Numbered from the stretch's first letter, positions 43,079 through 52,937 are shown. The stretch: 64,000 bases of DNA from Eutreptiella sp. 'Long Island Sound 2002' (GCA_964036045.1 OZ038384.1:63709355-63773354), one strand, 5' to 3'. Numbers and translations: made by a program. Notes: generated from the sequence alone by a model not told the origin.

Positions 43079-45796
43079 GTGGTGGCTTGGACGGGCGGAG
43101 GAGGCGGAGACGTCCCCATGGAGCCGGAAGGTGAGGATGAGGATCTCCCTCCTCCCTACCGGAGCTCGGAGTCTTCCGACACCGAGACGCCCAGGTGGGG
43201 CGACATTGACGAGGATGACGACATGGACTTCAGCATCACGAAGAAGCGCCCATCCTCGGACCCACCGAGGCGACCCGGCGGAGACCCACCGGGACCCCCT
43301 GGCGGAGGACCATCAGGACCCCCTGGAGGACGCCCACCAAGTGGACCCCCTGGAGGCAGACCACCGGGCAAGGGAGGACCCCCTGGACCGGGCGGACCCG
43401 GCGGAGGCCCTCCTGGAGGACCCCCTGGGGACCCCGACGACCCACCAGGGAATGGCGACCCAAATACCACCTGGCGGTGGATTGTCTACCTCCGCAGGAG
43501 GGTCCAGTTCCTCGAGCGCGAGGTAGACACGGGCAAGGGCGAGATGACTCGCATCTCCGAGGTCGCCGCGCGCGCGCAGAGAGAGCTGGACATCGCCAGG
43601 GCCGAGACCAGGCAGCTGAACACGGTCATCAGCTGCCTGCAGCAGAGGCTGGACGCGCTGGAAGCCCGTGGGAGCGTCGGCAGCGACCACCCACCCCTGG
43701 AGTCTGGCTCGTCGGACGACGGCTGGGGACCCGGACCAGGTCCAGGCAGACCCCACGCCCCCGGCGGAGCCCCCAGGAGTCGCCCAGGCGCCAGTGCCCC
43801 CTCTCTCACCGCCCCCTCTCGCCACAGCGCGGGCCGCCGCAGCGAGCGCGTGCCGCCCGGCAGTGGCAGTGAGGATTGGTGTGATGAGTGGCTCAGCGCG
43901 GAGCACCGCAACCGCCGTGCTCCACCGCGGACACCGGTACGCCCCTGGCGCCCCGCACCAGCCCTGGAGCCAATCCCAATGGCTGGTGGACGTTATGGTG
44001 GACTCAGGGATGAGGTTCCCAGAGGAGACGTGGAGTGGTATGTCGGCGAAGGTGAGGACCTGGACCTGGGCCTGGAGGAGTTCGACATCAGCCCGCCGCG
44101 TGGTGTACGACGGGAGGCCGCTGAACGCAGCCGCCGGTGCCATGATGAGGAGGCATACATGGAAGGAGTACGGCGTGAACATCTGGGTTCAGCGTACATG
44201 GAGGAACCGCGGCGTAGCCACATGGATTCCATGGAGGAGATGGACGTGGCGGCCGTGGGAGTCCGTGGGAGTGGCCGATGGGAACCTCGGTCGACCTCGC
44301 GGCCGGCGTTCATGGTCTCTAAGGCCGCGGATGCCGCCGTGTGGGAAGACTTGAAGGACATCAAGCCCCCCATGTACGACGGCAACCCCCTCAACCTCGA
44401 CTGCTTCTTGGAGAAGCTGGACGATTGGGGGGTAACCGTTACTGAGGACATGCATCCCGCTGATGCGGAGGGGTATGTCTTCAGACGGTTCAGGTACCGC
44501 CTGCCGGAAGTGCTCGGAGAGCTATACTTCCTGGCGACCAAGGAGGGGAGAATCAAGACCCTCAAGGAAGCCAAGAAGTGGCTCAACGAGCAGGAGCGGA
44601 TGGACGCTCCGCAGGTGGCTGCCAAGCGGTGGAAGTCCATCAAGCTTGAGCATGATGGACGGGACATTCGCCTACGGGACTGGCGAGACTTCCGAGGGCA
44701 TTACACCCTCCTCCGCCGCAACGTGGAGGATTGGAACGAGGGTGACGAGCAGGCTCGCCTGCTCTCCATGCTGCCGGAAGCATGGATCAAGAGGGTCACC
44801 AAGGAGGAATCCAAGCGGGCCAAGTCCAACCACACGGTCAAGATGATGCTCCCCAAAGAGTATCATACGAACGTGGTGGCTTGGACGAGGAAGAACGTGG
44901 CCCGGGATGTCAAACGGCACTCCCTGCGGAACGCTCTCCTCAGCACCGTCTCGGGCGATCGCGAGAAGACCGCGATGTGGCGCCTTGACGAGTGTGAGTT
45001 GAGCGGCCAGACCATCCGTCTGCAGGCCATCCCGGCGCGGATGAGCTGCGACGAGATCCTGGAGTGGGTTGGAGAGGAGGTGCTCAAGGAGTACCGGAAC
45101 CTCCACCACACCCGCGGGTGGAGGCCCGGCGACCGCGACTTCAACTACGTTGGCGAGGGACCTGGCGGGGAAGCTGCCATGGACCCAGCGGGAGCTGACG
45201 GCGATGAGACTCTCGTCGACGATGACGACGACGATGAGCCCGCCGAGGTGGCCGTTTGCGCCTTCGTGGCCAACAACCTGAGCGCGGGGAACAACCGGGG
45301 AAGCTGGAAGCCCCTGCAGCCGGGTTGGAGGAAGAAGGAGAAGAGGGACCCTCGCCGCGTTGGGGACCCTCCGCTGTCCTTTGGGGAGTTCATACGAGCT
45401 CACCCGCAGGGTTGTTTCGTGTGTTATGGTAGGAAGAAAGGCTTCAACCATGACCACCGAACATGCCCCACCCACAAGGCCGACACGGAGGCTTACAAGA
45501 AGGCGCACGGGTCGACTAAGCGTGCGCCCGCGGGTATCGGGGAAGCCAAAGTGGAGGTCGACAGGGACGAGCTCTCCAAGCTGGTGTCGCAGGGGACCGA
45601 GTTGGCCAAGGAGATCCAGGAGATCAAGAGGAACTGGGTCCCCAGGTCGGACAACAAGAACAAGGAGAACAACCAGAACGACCAGAACAAGGACAAGAAC
45701 AAGACGACTAGAAAGGAAAGAAGGGAAAGGAAGAAGGGCGTCAACGAGGTTGATGCCGAGGAGACTTCCCCTACTTCCACAACCGACGCCCCCTAG
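43079..45796 (+). CDS. Element C: gag core ORF (905 codons)
   Basis: This is the main Gag frame of the best-preserved gypsy copy. The listed first codon is GTG and is probably not a true start, because the frame is open upstream to 43007. Order of features: acidic segment (DEDDDMDF), Pro/Gly-rich repeats (residues ~60-130), helical segment (LEREVDTGKGEM; LQQRLDALEARG), charged linker, capsid-like retrotransposon gag domain starting at IKPPMYDGNPLNLD (about 44363), an acidic patch (DDDDDDEPAEVA) and a nucleocapsid-like knuckle CFVCYGRKKG then HDHRTC (about 45413-45468), and a Lys/Asn-rich tail. Gag would form the cytoplasmic particle. It ends in the amber codon discussed at 45794, with protease in the same frame. 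Confidence 0.88.
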   Translation: MVAWTGGGGGDVPMEPEGEDEDLPPPYRSSESSDTETPRWGDIDEDDDMDFSITKKRPSSDPPRRPGGDPPGPPGGGPSGPPGGRPPSGPPGGRPPGKGGPPGPGGPGGGPPGGPPGDPDDPPGNGDPNTTWRWIVYLRRRVQFLEREVDTGKGEMTRISEVAARAQRELDIARAETRQLNTVISCLQQRLDALEARGSVGSDHPPLESGSSDDGWGPGPGPGRPHAPGGAPRSRPGASAPSLTAPSRHSAGRRSERVPPGSGSEDWCDEWLSAEHRNRRAPPRTPVRPWRPAPALEPIPMAGGRYGGLRDEVPRGDVEWYVGEGEDLDLGLEEFDISPPRGVRREAAERSRRCHDEEAYMEGVRREHLGSAYMEEPRRSHMDSMEEMDVAAVGVRGSGRWEPRSTSRPAFMVSKAADAAVWEDLKDIKPPMYDGNPLNLDCFLEKLDDWGVTVTEDMHPADAEGYVFRRFRYRLPEVLGELYFLATKEGRIKTLKEAKKWLNEQERMDAPQVAAKRWKSIKLEHDGRDIRLRDWRDFRGHYTLLRRNVEDWNEGDEQARLLSMLPEAWIKRVTKEESKRAKSNHTVKMMLPKEYHTNVVAWTRKNVARDVKRHSLRNALLSTVSGDREKTAMWRLDECELSGQTIRLQAIPARMSCDEILEWVGEEVLKEYRNLHHTRGWRPGDRDFNYVGEGPGGEAAMDPAGADGDETLVDDDDDDEPAEVAVCAFVANNLSAGNNRGSWKPLQPGWRKKEKRDPRRVGDPPLSFGEFIRAHPQGCFVCYGRKKGFNHDHRTCPTHKADTEAYKKAHGSTKRAPAGIGEAKVEVDRDELSKLVSQGTELAKEIQEIKRNWVPRSDNKNKENNQNDQNKDKNKTTRKERRERKKGVNEVDAEETSPTSTTDAP
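45794..45796 (+). promoter_or_regulatory. Candidate readthrough amber codon between gag and pol of element C
   Basis: TAG is followed by CGG AGC CCC, and the frame stays open into the protease region. A CGG codon 3' of a stop is a context known to favour readthrough. Element A has TAG AGG AGC CCC at the same place, and B has TGG CGG AGC CCC. Confidence 0.45.
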
Positions 45797-47007
45797 CGGA
45801 GCCCCTGCAGCCAAGGGCCCCAGCTAGGGCGGTCGCAGGATGGTGACGTGGGAAGCGCCGAACCATCCCAGTCGGGAGTCGATAAGCACAAAGGGACTGC
45901 CGCGGGCGGAAGGCCCGGTCCGGCACCCAGTCGCGGAGGCGGGGTGAGGGCAAGTGAAGGCACGAACCCTTGCACCCGTCCGTCCTTCGCGACCAAGAAT
46001 GTGTTTGATGTACTTCAAGATCTATCCGAGAGTATCGGAGGATCACCCGGACCGCAGCTGGATGCTGCAGATGGGCAGCCTGAGCCCATTGTCCACGACC
46101 TGCACCAGTCGCTTGTTGAGCTTCTGGAACGGCCGGAGATCCTGAGTTTGCACGCCGTGTGCCGTGTCGGTCGCGAGCGGCAGTTGCATCTTAAGGTCCG
46201 TGCCTTATGCGGGGAAGTGGAAAAGGTTTTCGACGTGTTGGTCGACACGGGAGCTCAAGTCAGCTCGGTCAAGGCTGGCCTACTTCCACCAGAGTGTCTG
46301 ACGGACAGTCGGAAACCTGTCAGGCTGAAGGTGGCGAACGGCCAGTACATGGTGGGAGGCACGAATGAAGCGGACATTGGGCTGCAGTTCGTGAACCACC
46401 GTGAGCTGAGCCGCCCAGACCTCGGCAAGGAAATCCTCCTGCACGGTAGCTTCTACGAGGCCGAGATGGACTGGGACATGATCGTTGGGTACGACTTCAT
46501 GATGGAGACGGACTCCGGCGTCCTCCCGGCCCAGGCCTCCATGACCCTGTACCAGGACGACCAGCTCTCGTGGCTTTCGTCACCTGAGCACCATGTGGAA
46601 TGCCAATGGATCCACCCCGAACGCAATCAGCTCGAAGTGGCCGCGCTGGACACTGAGCCCACTGGGCCAGCAAACCAGGAGTACGGCGTAATGCCGGAAG
46701 TGGCGAACGGAGTGGTCGCGGACCTGGGAGCGTCGGATCTGGCCCTGGATGCGTTCTCTTCAGGAACCTCCGCCCCTCTTCGGGTATGTGAGAAGTACTG
46801 GAGCGCACAGGACTCCGCGTGGAAGAAGCACTGGGGTCCGCATCAGGGCTTGATGTGGATCCTTTGCCCTCGATGGGACATTCCAAGAGCGATAGCGAAG
46901 ATTCGCAAGGACCGCTCCAAGGCAGTGCTGGTTGTTCCTATGGGATGCACTGAGGAGGAAAGTACCCGACATTGGGTAGCCTCATTGACCAACATGACCT
47001 TAAACAA
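45797..47007 (+). CDS. Element C: retropepsin and start of RT linker, cut by a transposon
   Basis: The frame is open from the amber codon. The aspartic protease motif VLVDTGAQVSSV has its D-T-G at 46244-46252, followed by RPVRLKVANGQYMVGG and DWDMIVGYDFMMETDSG. The linker (QDSAWKKHWGPHQGLMW, VLVVPMGCTEE) matches element B. After LTNMTLN the frame runs into the terminal inverted repeat of the DNA transposon at 47008. The pol gene continues at 52964. Unlike B, this protease segment has no internal stop and a normal active site. Confidence 0.88.
47006..47007. repeat. 2-bp target-site duplication (AA), left
   Basis: Element B shows the undisturbed site as TTAAACAAGGTC. In C the left flank ends TTAAACAA and the right flank begins AAGGTC, giving a duplicated AA at 47006-47007 and 52962-52963. 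Confidence 0.85.
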
Positions 47008-47031
47008 CCCTAGTGACCCCTTTTGCACACC
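47008..47031 (+). repeat. T1 left terminal inverted repeat (24 bp)
   Basis: Starts CCCTAGTGACCC and ends TTTTGCACACC. It is the exact reverse complement of 52938-52961. Confidence 0.95.
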
Positions 47032-47042
47032 TTTGAGCGTAG

Positions 47043-47185
47043 CGGTTGAACAGCGGTTGAACCCAGTTGAACAGCATGTTGCTGTTCAACCCCCCAGTTG
47101 AACTCGGTTGAACGCGGTTGAACAGTTCAACTGGCCTATCGCGCCAATCGGTGGCGCGTGCTCTCGCGATCACGCGTTCAACAGT
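47043..47185. repeat. T1 left GTTGAAC cluster
   Basis: By eye eight GTTGAAC/GTTCAAC heptamers lie within about 95 bp, with a ninth near 47178, in both orientations and mostly preceded by CG or CA. Such subterminal arrays are transposase or accessory-protein binding sites in CACTA-type elements; that role is inferred here. Confidence 0.8.
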
Positions 47186-47557
47186 GGTTAATTGGTAAAT
47201 GTAGCCTGTCCCACAATTTTGGTTTTGAGCTGTTCCCTAAAACCCAGTTAAAACCTGGAACCTACTACCAATGGGCAGGTGGCGGTGTGGTGACCACATA
47301 CATGAAAACTGGAGCCGGCACGTGGTGGCCAACACGTGGCGGTAAAGGGAATGCACATGGTGTGTAGTAGTTGCCACCTGCTCGCTTTTTACTATATACA
47401 TGACGCATTGAATTGAAGAATATTTAATTTCACCTTTGTGCAATATGGTAGTGTCACCAAAAATAACGTAACAATAAGAACAAATTAGAGCACCAAGAGA
47501 TTCTCCATTGTGGTTTCTTACTTGTATGCAAGGATCCCTCTCATTTTACAATCAAAA

Positions 47558-47908
47558 ATGCCAACGTCAAACTTGAAGCAATGTATTGCAGATCACTACA
47601 CTGGATTACAATCGGATGAATTGATGAGTGATTTGGTCAACTTGTTCACCGCATCCAAGGGTGGTCGTACACTATGGGAACGCCTCAAAACTAGAATGGG
47701 TAGTGGGCGGCGTGGTCGACGCAATGACCGGAAGGTCATGGAAAGGGTGTTTACACCCAAGGATGCCGTCCGGTTGATCCTTGACTTGGAAATGCCGAAA
47801 AATAGGTGCTCTACATGTCCTACATGCATACCATGGTGCGTTGCATGTATGCAAGGAGTGTTCAACCGTATGCGAGATGCGTTCAAGTGTGCGGTTGAAC
47901 ACATATGA
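47558..47908 (+). CDS. T1 transposase 5' exon-like ORF
   Basis: The ATG at 47558 (AAA ATG CC) opens MPTSNLKQCIADHYTG, a helical, basic segment (SGRRGRRNDRKVMERVF) and a cysteine cluster (CSTCPTC, CVAC) like a small zinc-binding module. The frame ends at 47908, about 160 bp before the main transposase ORF. I read it as the N-terminal DNA-binding exon of the transposase, joined by splicing at an undetermined site. A separate small protein is the alternative. A GTTCAAC motif and its inverse occur near its 3' end. Confidence 0.45.
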   Translation: MPTSNLKQCIADHYTGLQSDELMSDLVNLFTASKGGRTLWERLKTRMGSGRRGRRNDRKVMERVFTPKDAVRLILDLEMPKNRCSTCPTCIPWCVACMQGVFNRMRDAFKCAVEHI

Positions 47909-48065
47909 AACAAATGCGACTCATGTTTGTGCAACATAGAGTGCCTACCTAGGTTTCATCGAACTATCATGTATATGTCTTCTTCCACATGCAATTGTGG
48001 CCCCATTTACATGCTACCATCAAGTGTTTTTGCATGAAAACAACAAATTGAACATTTGTTAAAGT

Positions 48066-48105
48066 CATGTTCAACTGCCCGGTTGAACAGGTTGAACGAT
48101 TTCAA
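48066..48105. repeat. T1 internal GTTGAAC cluster 1
   Basis: Three GTTCAAC/GTTGAAC motifs lie within 40 bp, overlapping the start of the transposase-like frame. The presumed intron between the first exon and the transposase therefore also carries them. Confidence 0.6.
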
Positions 48106-49548
48106 CCAACGCTCACGTTGTGCACCAACGTTCACGTTGTGCGCGTCACTTTGTTCGAATTAACATGCCTCAAATTTAGGTACAAGAATCTAATATCTTG
48201 GGCCAACCGGCGAACAAAAGCTGCCCAAGAAAAGTTGGATGTTCATTGGGTGCACCCATTTCCATCTTTCAAGCGTATGCACCGTGAATGGCAACGATTG
48301 GGTAAGGCGCAAAAATTGGAAACCACTATTCACAATGGCAAAGTTGGTGTACGATGGGACTTACCGCATTTCTTTAATTATGTCGCAACACAAAAGGAGC
48401 TCATGGAGTCCATGGACTTTCCAATGATCGATGGCGAGCAATTATTCGTCATCATAATTAGAGGCGACGGGTTCCCATGTGGCTCACGCCCATGGGTGCA
48501 AATTGCGATTGGCTTTGCCAATCACATGGAAAAGGCCCGCACTCTTCAATATAATTGGACATTGGATGTCGCATTGACATCTGAACATGACGACGAAGCA
48601 ATGCGTGTCTTTTTTTGTGCCACGTTGCAACACATCCAAACTATCATTGATAGTGGATACATCCAAATGAATAATGTTTATTATCGTGCACGAATCATGT
48701 TGGGTGGAGACTCTCCGTGGTTGCGTCTACTTTTAGGATTGTCGCCTTACTATGCCATTGGAAACATCTACTCTTTTTCCACATGGTGTAGTAGGCGTGA
48801 ACGATGGATGAACACTAAGGTGCGGCGCACAACGCACCTTGATGGAAAATTCCGCGCTTTGTACGATAAAGGTTTGGATTGCACTACGGCCAAAGGCTGC
48901 ACTTCAAAACCAATGCTCCGCGTGGATGACCGCACACGGTTCATTGTGATGTGCATTTTGCACTTGGTGATCCGACTTGGCGACTACCTTACACACTTCA
49001 TTCGCGCGTTTTGCAAACGTTTGCCGCCTCTTGTCCGTGCACGCGTGCAAACCGTGTTGAATGAATCCATGACTAATATTAGTCTCAAAGGTAAAGCAAG
49101 CCCGGACGGTGAGGAGACATGGCGTCTCCTCGCTAACTGGACAATAATAGGTAAGACCATGAAGTTGCCTCCAAAGTATATATCTGTTGTACAAGAAATG
49201 GCAAACCTTTTGACGGCCATGCAATCATGGCGCTACGAGGCCGCGGCCCTTTCAAAGTGTAAACGTGTGGCACGTCGATTTCAGAAATTAATTTGTCCGC
49301 ATAAGCGGTCACCTTACCTTTTGTGGCTTAGAAGAGAGGCTACGGAGGTTCTGAAAAATATTTACCCATGGGGGGCGGGAATGTTTAGTGGGGATATAGT
49401 AGAATCACTAAACTATATATTAAAAGACCACTTCTTATGCTCAAGTCGGTTTCGGTCGGTCGGTCGGTTTCGCACCTCAACCCCATTCAACCGCTCATCT
49501 CTCTTAGTTGTCGGCCCAAGACGTCCCACCCCACATGTTCGTCATTGA
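48067..49548 (+). CDS. T1 transposase-like protein
   Basis: A 493-codon frame; the first ~25 codons overlap a motif cluster and are probably not coding. Conserved-looking blocks are IIIRGDGFPCG (Asp codon 48466-48468), MLGGDSPWLRLLLGLS (Asp codon 48709-48711), HLVIRLGDYLTHFIRAF and FSGDIVESLNYILKD (Glu codon 49402-49404). Two Asp-containing beta-strand-like blocks and a late Glu in a helix fit an RNase H-fold DDE transposase, and location inside perfect inverted repeats supports this. After YILKD the frame degrades into Ser/Arg-rich sequence, and the next ORF overlaps in another frame, suggesting an intron or a frameshift near 49440-49507. I cannot name the superfamily. Confidence 0.6.
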   Translation: MFNCPVEQVERFQPTLTLCTNVHVVRVTLFELTCLKFRYKNLISWANRRTKAAQEKLDVHWVHPFPSFKRMHREWQRLGKAQKLETTIHNGKVGVRWDLPHFFNYVATQKELMESMDFPMIDGEQLFVIIIRGDGFPCGSRPWVQIAIGFANHMEKARTLQYNWTLDVALTSEHDDEAMRVFFCATLQHIQTIIDSGYIQMNNVYYRARIMLGGDSPWLRLLLGLSPYYAIGNIYSFSTWCSRRERWMNTKVRRTTHLDGKFRALYDKGLDCTTAKGCTSKPMLRVDDRTRFIVMCILHLVIRLGDYLTHFIRAFCKRLPPLVRARVQTVLNESMTNISLKGKASPDGEETWRLLANWTIIGKTMKLPPKYISVVQEMANLLTAMQSWRYEAAALSKCKRVARRFQKLICPHKRSPYLLWLRREATEVLKNIYPWGAGMFSGDIVESLNYILKDHFLCSSRFRSVGRFRTSTPFNRSSLLVVGPRRPTPHVRH

Positions 49549-50707
49549 CAAACGCGGACCGGCGGTCATGCTCCATGGAGCATGGCCGCCATTACCCATC
49601 GATGAATGGTGGCATGGGCCAGGTGCACGGGTTTCCGATCGCGACGCCCTCGTGAAGAAATGGACCCGAGGACTCCATCGCGCACTCCAAGAGCTTGCAC
49701 ATGGCGGGTCCCCACATGCGATTGACACACATGCGATTGGCACACCCATGGAGTCCACCCCAAAGCATCGGAGTCAGTCGGGCAAGGCGAAGCAATTCCC
49801 CCAACCAATGTTTGGCGTGAAGGAGGAATTGAGGGATGAAATGAACACCGACGATGGCACGTGGTGGGAGAATTCTAATGCATGGTTTGCGCCGGATCAT
49901 GGAGACGTGGAGAGTGAAAATCCCGTGGTCGACGAGGCAGAGAGCTCAACATCACCCTTCCGAGAAGAGCCAAAAGTCCACGTCCCCATTCGTGGACTCT
50001 TGAAGCCTCCACCAAAGGCAATTCCACAAGCAAAGGGAGGAAGTGCAAGCCCAAAGGTTTTGCTCCTCCAAGCGCAAACTGCGCTCAAACAAAGGGTGCA
50101 AGACAAAACCGACAAGAAGAAGAAGAAGGACGGGCGGGGAGTGCATTCCAAAAAGCGGCAACGGGTGGCAACGTCAGCGGACTCGTCGTCCGACTCAAAA
50201 GGGTCAAGTGCAAGCCAATTGTCGGACAATGATGAGGGGTGGACACCTCCCAAGAAAAAGGAGGCTCCCAAGGCAAACAAGAAGAAGAAGATCGAAGCAA
50301 AACCAAAGAAGGACAAAAATGACAAGGACAAGAAGGAGAAGGCATCTCTGCGGCCCAAAGACGCCAACAACGCAAATGTGGGAGCAAAGGAAGGACAACG
50401 GTCAACACCGAACGTGACGGAGGCAAGTGGCACAGCGAAGGCAAGTGGCACGACGAAGGCAAGTAGCGCGATGGAGGCAAGTGGCGCGACGGAGGCAAGT
50501 GCCGCGACAGAGGCAAGTGGCGCGATGGAGGCAAGTGGCGCAATGGAGACAAGTGCAAGCACACGTACCACGGTGCAAGCAAGCGCACCAGCGGAAGAGG
50601 TGATGTCCCCATGTTCCTGCGTATGCATATGCCTCTACATTTGGTTGCAATGCGCCTTCACAACGTCGAAGCATGCCGGTGCTATAGTGTGTGGCGGTAC
50701 GTCGTGA
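49508..50707 (+). CDS. T1 Lys-rich low-complexity protein or transposase tail
   Basis: The frame has a first ATG at 49535 (MFVIDKRGPAVMLHG). It continues with a folded-looking segment (PLPIDEWWHGPGARVSD, WTRGLHRALQELAHG), then Lys/Pro-rich charged sequence (KKKKDGRGVHSKKRQR) and a six-residue repeat array of the ASGAxE type (bases ~50420-50570). It overlaps the end of the transposase frame in the +1 frame. An AG just before 49508 could be a 3' splice site, making it the C-terminal part of the transposase. Alternatively it is an independent basic accessory protein. No domain is recognised. Confidence 0.45.
   Translation: MSAQDVPPHMFVIDKRGPAVMLHGAWPPLPIDEWWHGPGARVSDRDALVKKWTRGLHRALQELAHGGSPHAIDTHAIGTPMESTPKHRSQSGKAKQFPQPMFGVKEELRDEMNTDDGTWWENSNAWFAPDHGDVESENPVVDEAESSTSPFREEPKVHVPIRGLLKPPPKAIPQAKGGSASPKVLLLQAQTALKQRVQDKTDKKKKKDGRGVHSKKRQRVATSADSSSDSKGSSASQLSDNDEGWTPPKKKEAPKANKKKKIEAKPKKDKNDKDKKEKASLRPKDANNANVGAKEGQRSTPNVTEASGTAKASGTTKASSAMEASGATEASAATEASGAMEASGAMETSASTRTTVQASAPAEEVMSPCSCVCICLYIWLQCAFTTSKHAGAIVCGGTS
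50420..50570 (+). repeat. Hexapeptide-coding repeat array
   Basis: About eight 18-bp units (AGTGGCRCRAYGGAGGCA type) encode ASGAME/ASGATE-like hexapeptides. Confidence 0.75.
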
Positions 50708-50790
50708 AACACGGTTGAACACGGTTGAACACTTCAACCGGCTGGTTGAACACGGTTGAACGCGGTTGAACTCGGTTGAACTCTCTGCAA
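50708..50790. repeat. T1 internal GTTGAAC cluster 2
   Basis: Six GGTTGAAC motifs and one partial inverse copy lie in the 100-bp gap between the two accessory genes. This may be a promoter or internal binding region for the element's own proteins. Confidence 0.75.
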
Positions 50791-50806
50791 CGCTTTTGCA
50801 TAGGAG

Positions 50807-52300
50807 ATGGTGAAAGTGCAACGATTGGAGGAAAAACGCCGCCTCGACGAGAAGCGCCAAGAGGCACGTGAGAAGTTCGGGTTGCCAGCGGGATCCGCAG
50901 TACGGTGGGTGCTGACCGAGGGTCCAGACAAGCGCCTCCGCATCGCAGTGGGCGCCGTGGCAAAGCCAACGAAGGACGACCCCAAGCCACGGAAGGGGGA
51001 GGAGATGGTGAAACTCCCCCCCCAATGGCCCGGAGAGCAGAGTGAGGCCAACGTCACGTGGCCAGTCATTGTGCGCCTCCGCCACACAGCGTTCACGAGC
51101 GAGGATGAGGCAAAGGCCATGTTGGCGAAGTGGGAGGAGAACATGGAGAAAGCGACCAAGGAAACCGAGAGCGGAGATGCAAGACATGGAGGCCCTGACA
51201 AGGAAACCGAGAGCGGAGATGCAAAACATGGAGGCCAAGACGCGGCAACCGAGAGCGGAGATACAAAAGATGGAGGTCAAGATGGGGCAAGCACGGAAGC
51301 AATCGCAAGCACGGAAGCAATCGCGGGAAGTACCACCAATGCGTCGGACAATGGCACCAAGGAGGACTCCGAGGATCCCATGAAGGAGAGCACTTCAAAT
51401 GACGTGGACGATTCCAACAAGGAGGGCATGTCCGTGGAGGATTCGAACAAGGAGGGCACGTCCGTGGACGATGCCAACAAGGAGGGCATGTCCGATGTCC
51501 TCAACAACCCCAAGGTGGAGCACGATGCCAAGGAGAATGAACGACCTCATGTTGGAGATGATGCAAAGGAGGAAGGTGGACCTCAAGACGGCATGCACGA
51601 AGGTGGGAGCGAAAGGGCAATGGCGAGCACAAGGGAGAAGGAGTGTGCCGATGATGGGAAGGAGGAGGTCGGACCGGAGACGCAAGCGCTATGGGCCGTG
51701 GACGCAAAGTGACTAGCCGACAAGGTCCATGAAGCCTTACAAGGCTTGAAGGGATGGCTCCACAAGAAGAAACATGGAGGAGAGTACCGCCGGATCCTAT
51801 GGGGAGCAACAAGGAAGTTTCCGACGTTTACACACGTGGGCATGTCTAAGAGGACACATGATGATGCACATGTTGTGCGCCTTGTAAATAATTTCCTCAC
51901 GGTTTGTTTACCGTCCCTCAGTTACACCGCAATTTCCATCGTGTGGGGCAACGGATGTGCACCCATGGATGTACACAAACATCCAAGGGATGACTCCGCG
52001 TTGAGTGGGGTGGTGGCGGTGGGTGATTTCCGTGGTGGTGGTTTCTTTACTACGGCGTGGATGGGTGGTGGGGGGGAGGGGGGGGCGCAGCGTCAAGCAT
52101 GGATGCAATGTGGGCGTCAAATTGTGCAAGGGGTTGTTGTGGATGCACGAAAGGGGGTGATTTTCAATGCGTGGCGTACGCATGGGCCGGAGCGATGGGA
52201 GGGCGAAAGGTATGCCATCGTGGCGTATACATCTATCGCGTGGCACCGCCTTCCCGCTCCGATGCGCACTGAACTCCTGGACCTGGGGTTCCCATGGTGA
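50807..52300 (+). pseudogene. T1 cargo: TET/JBP-like dioxygenase with one stop codon
   Basis: One frame of 498 codons is interrupted only by TGA at 51710-51712. The N-terminal part (from ATG 50807) is charged (MVKVQRLEEKRR) with VRWVLTEGPDKRLRIAVG, then repeats of an ESGDxxHGG type and a DSNKEGMSV type. The C-terminal ~180 residues resemble the double-stranded beta-helix of 2OG/Fe(II) dioxygenases of the TET/JBP kind: PMDVHKHP where HxD is expected (51962-51970), VAVGDFRGGGFF, then RTHGPERWEGERYAIVAYTS with the distal His and the 2OG-binding Arg. The proximal His position is Pro (CCC, one base from CAC). TET/JBP enzymes oxidise 5-methylpyrimidines in DNA. This copy looks inactive, while its family members may not be. 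Confidence 0.55.
51160..51500 (+). repeat. Protein-coding tandem repeats in the T1 cargo gene
   Basis: Three ~50-bp units (ETESGDA-K/RHGG type, 51160-51285) and three 30-bp units (DSNKEGMSV type, 51408-51495) give acidic, flexible linkers. Confidence 0.75.
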
Positions 52301-52397
52301 CAGGCACTGGGATTGTTCATCCAATTTGACGTGAATTGTTGGTGCCATTGTTGTGTGATTGCGATTACGTGCGGCATTTCTCCTAACGCGCTCCAGT

Positions 52398-52922
52398 GTG
52401 TGTTCAACCGTGTTCAACCGTGTTCAACCGTGTTCAACCGCGCGGTTGAACACGCAGTTGAACATGGCCGAACGCGTATGGGCGGCAATATGAAAGTAGC
52501 AGAAAATCCATGGTTTTGTGGTTATAATTGATTTGGATAAGGCAGGTGCACACTGCAAAAACCTCTGAACACCATCCACGATAGAATGGAAGCCAAAGGA
52601 CCACAATGAAGGTCAAAGCTTAGGGGAATGTGTCAAGTGGGGTGTTCAACCGCATGGTTGAACACCAAGGCGGCGTTGACGCTACTCTTGGACATGATAG
52701 AAAGGGAGTGGCAATGTGAGGGGTATGGCATGGAATAGTGCATTGGGCTTTAGTATGTTGTTAAAAGCATGGTACATCGTCATGGATGGTTTGGAATGGC
52801 ATGGTGATACGTCAAAAGTTTAATTTTTGGTAAAATTGCACTACGCGCGGTGGGGGTGTTCAACCGCTGTTCAGGGGTGGTTCAAGGGCCCAGGTGAAGT
52901 CAGTTGAACACCGGTTGAACAT
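52398..52922. repeat. T1 right GTTGAAC clusters
   Basis: Six motifs lie at 52398-52462 (four GTTCAACC, then two inverse), an inverted pair at 52642-52668 and four more, one imperfect, at 52857-52922. The opposite predominant orientation to the left end makes the element roughly symmetric. No gene lies between 52300 and the right terminus. Confidence 0.75.
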
Positions 52923-52937
52923 AGGACATGGCACCAT

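Noticed and set aside
44672-45814. 380-codon minus-strand ORF inside element C
   Set aside because: Exact antisense of the gag core; the same shadow occurs antisense to gag in element B (21783-22892).
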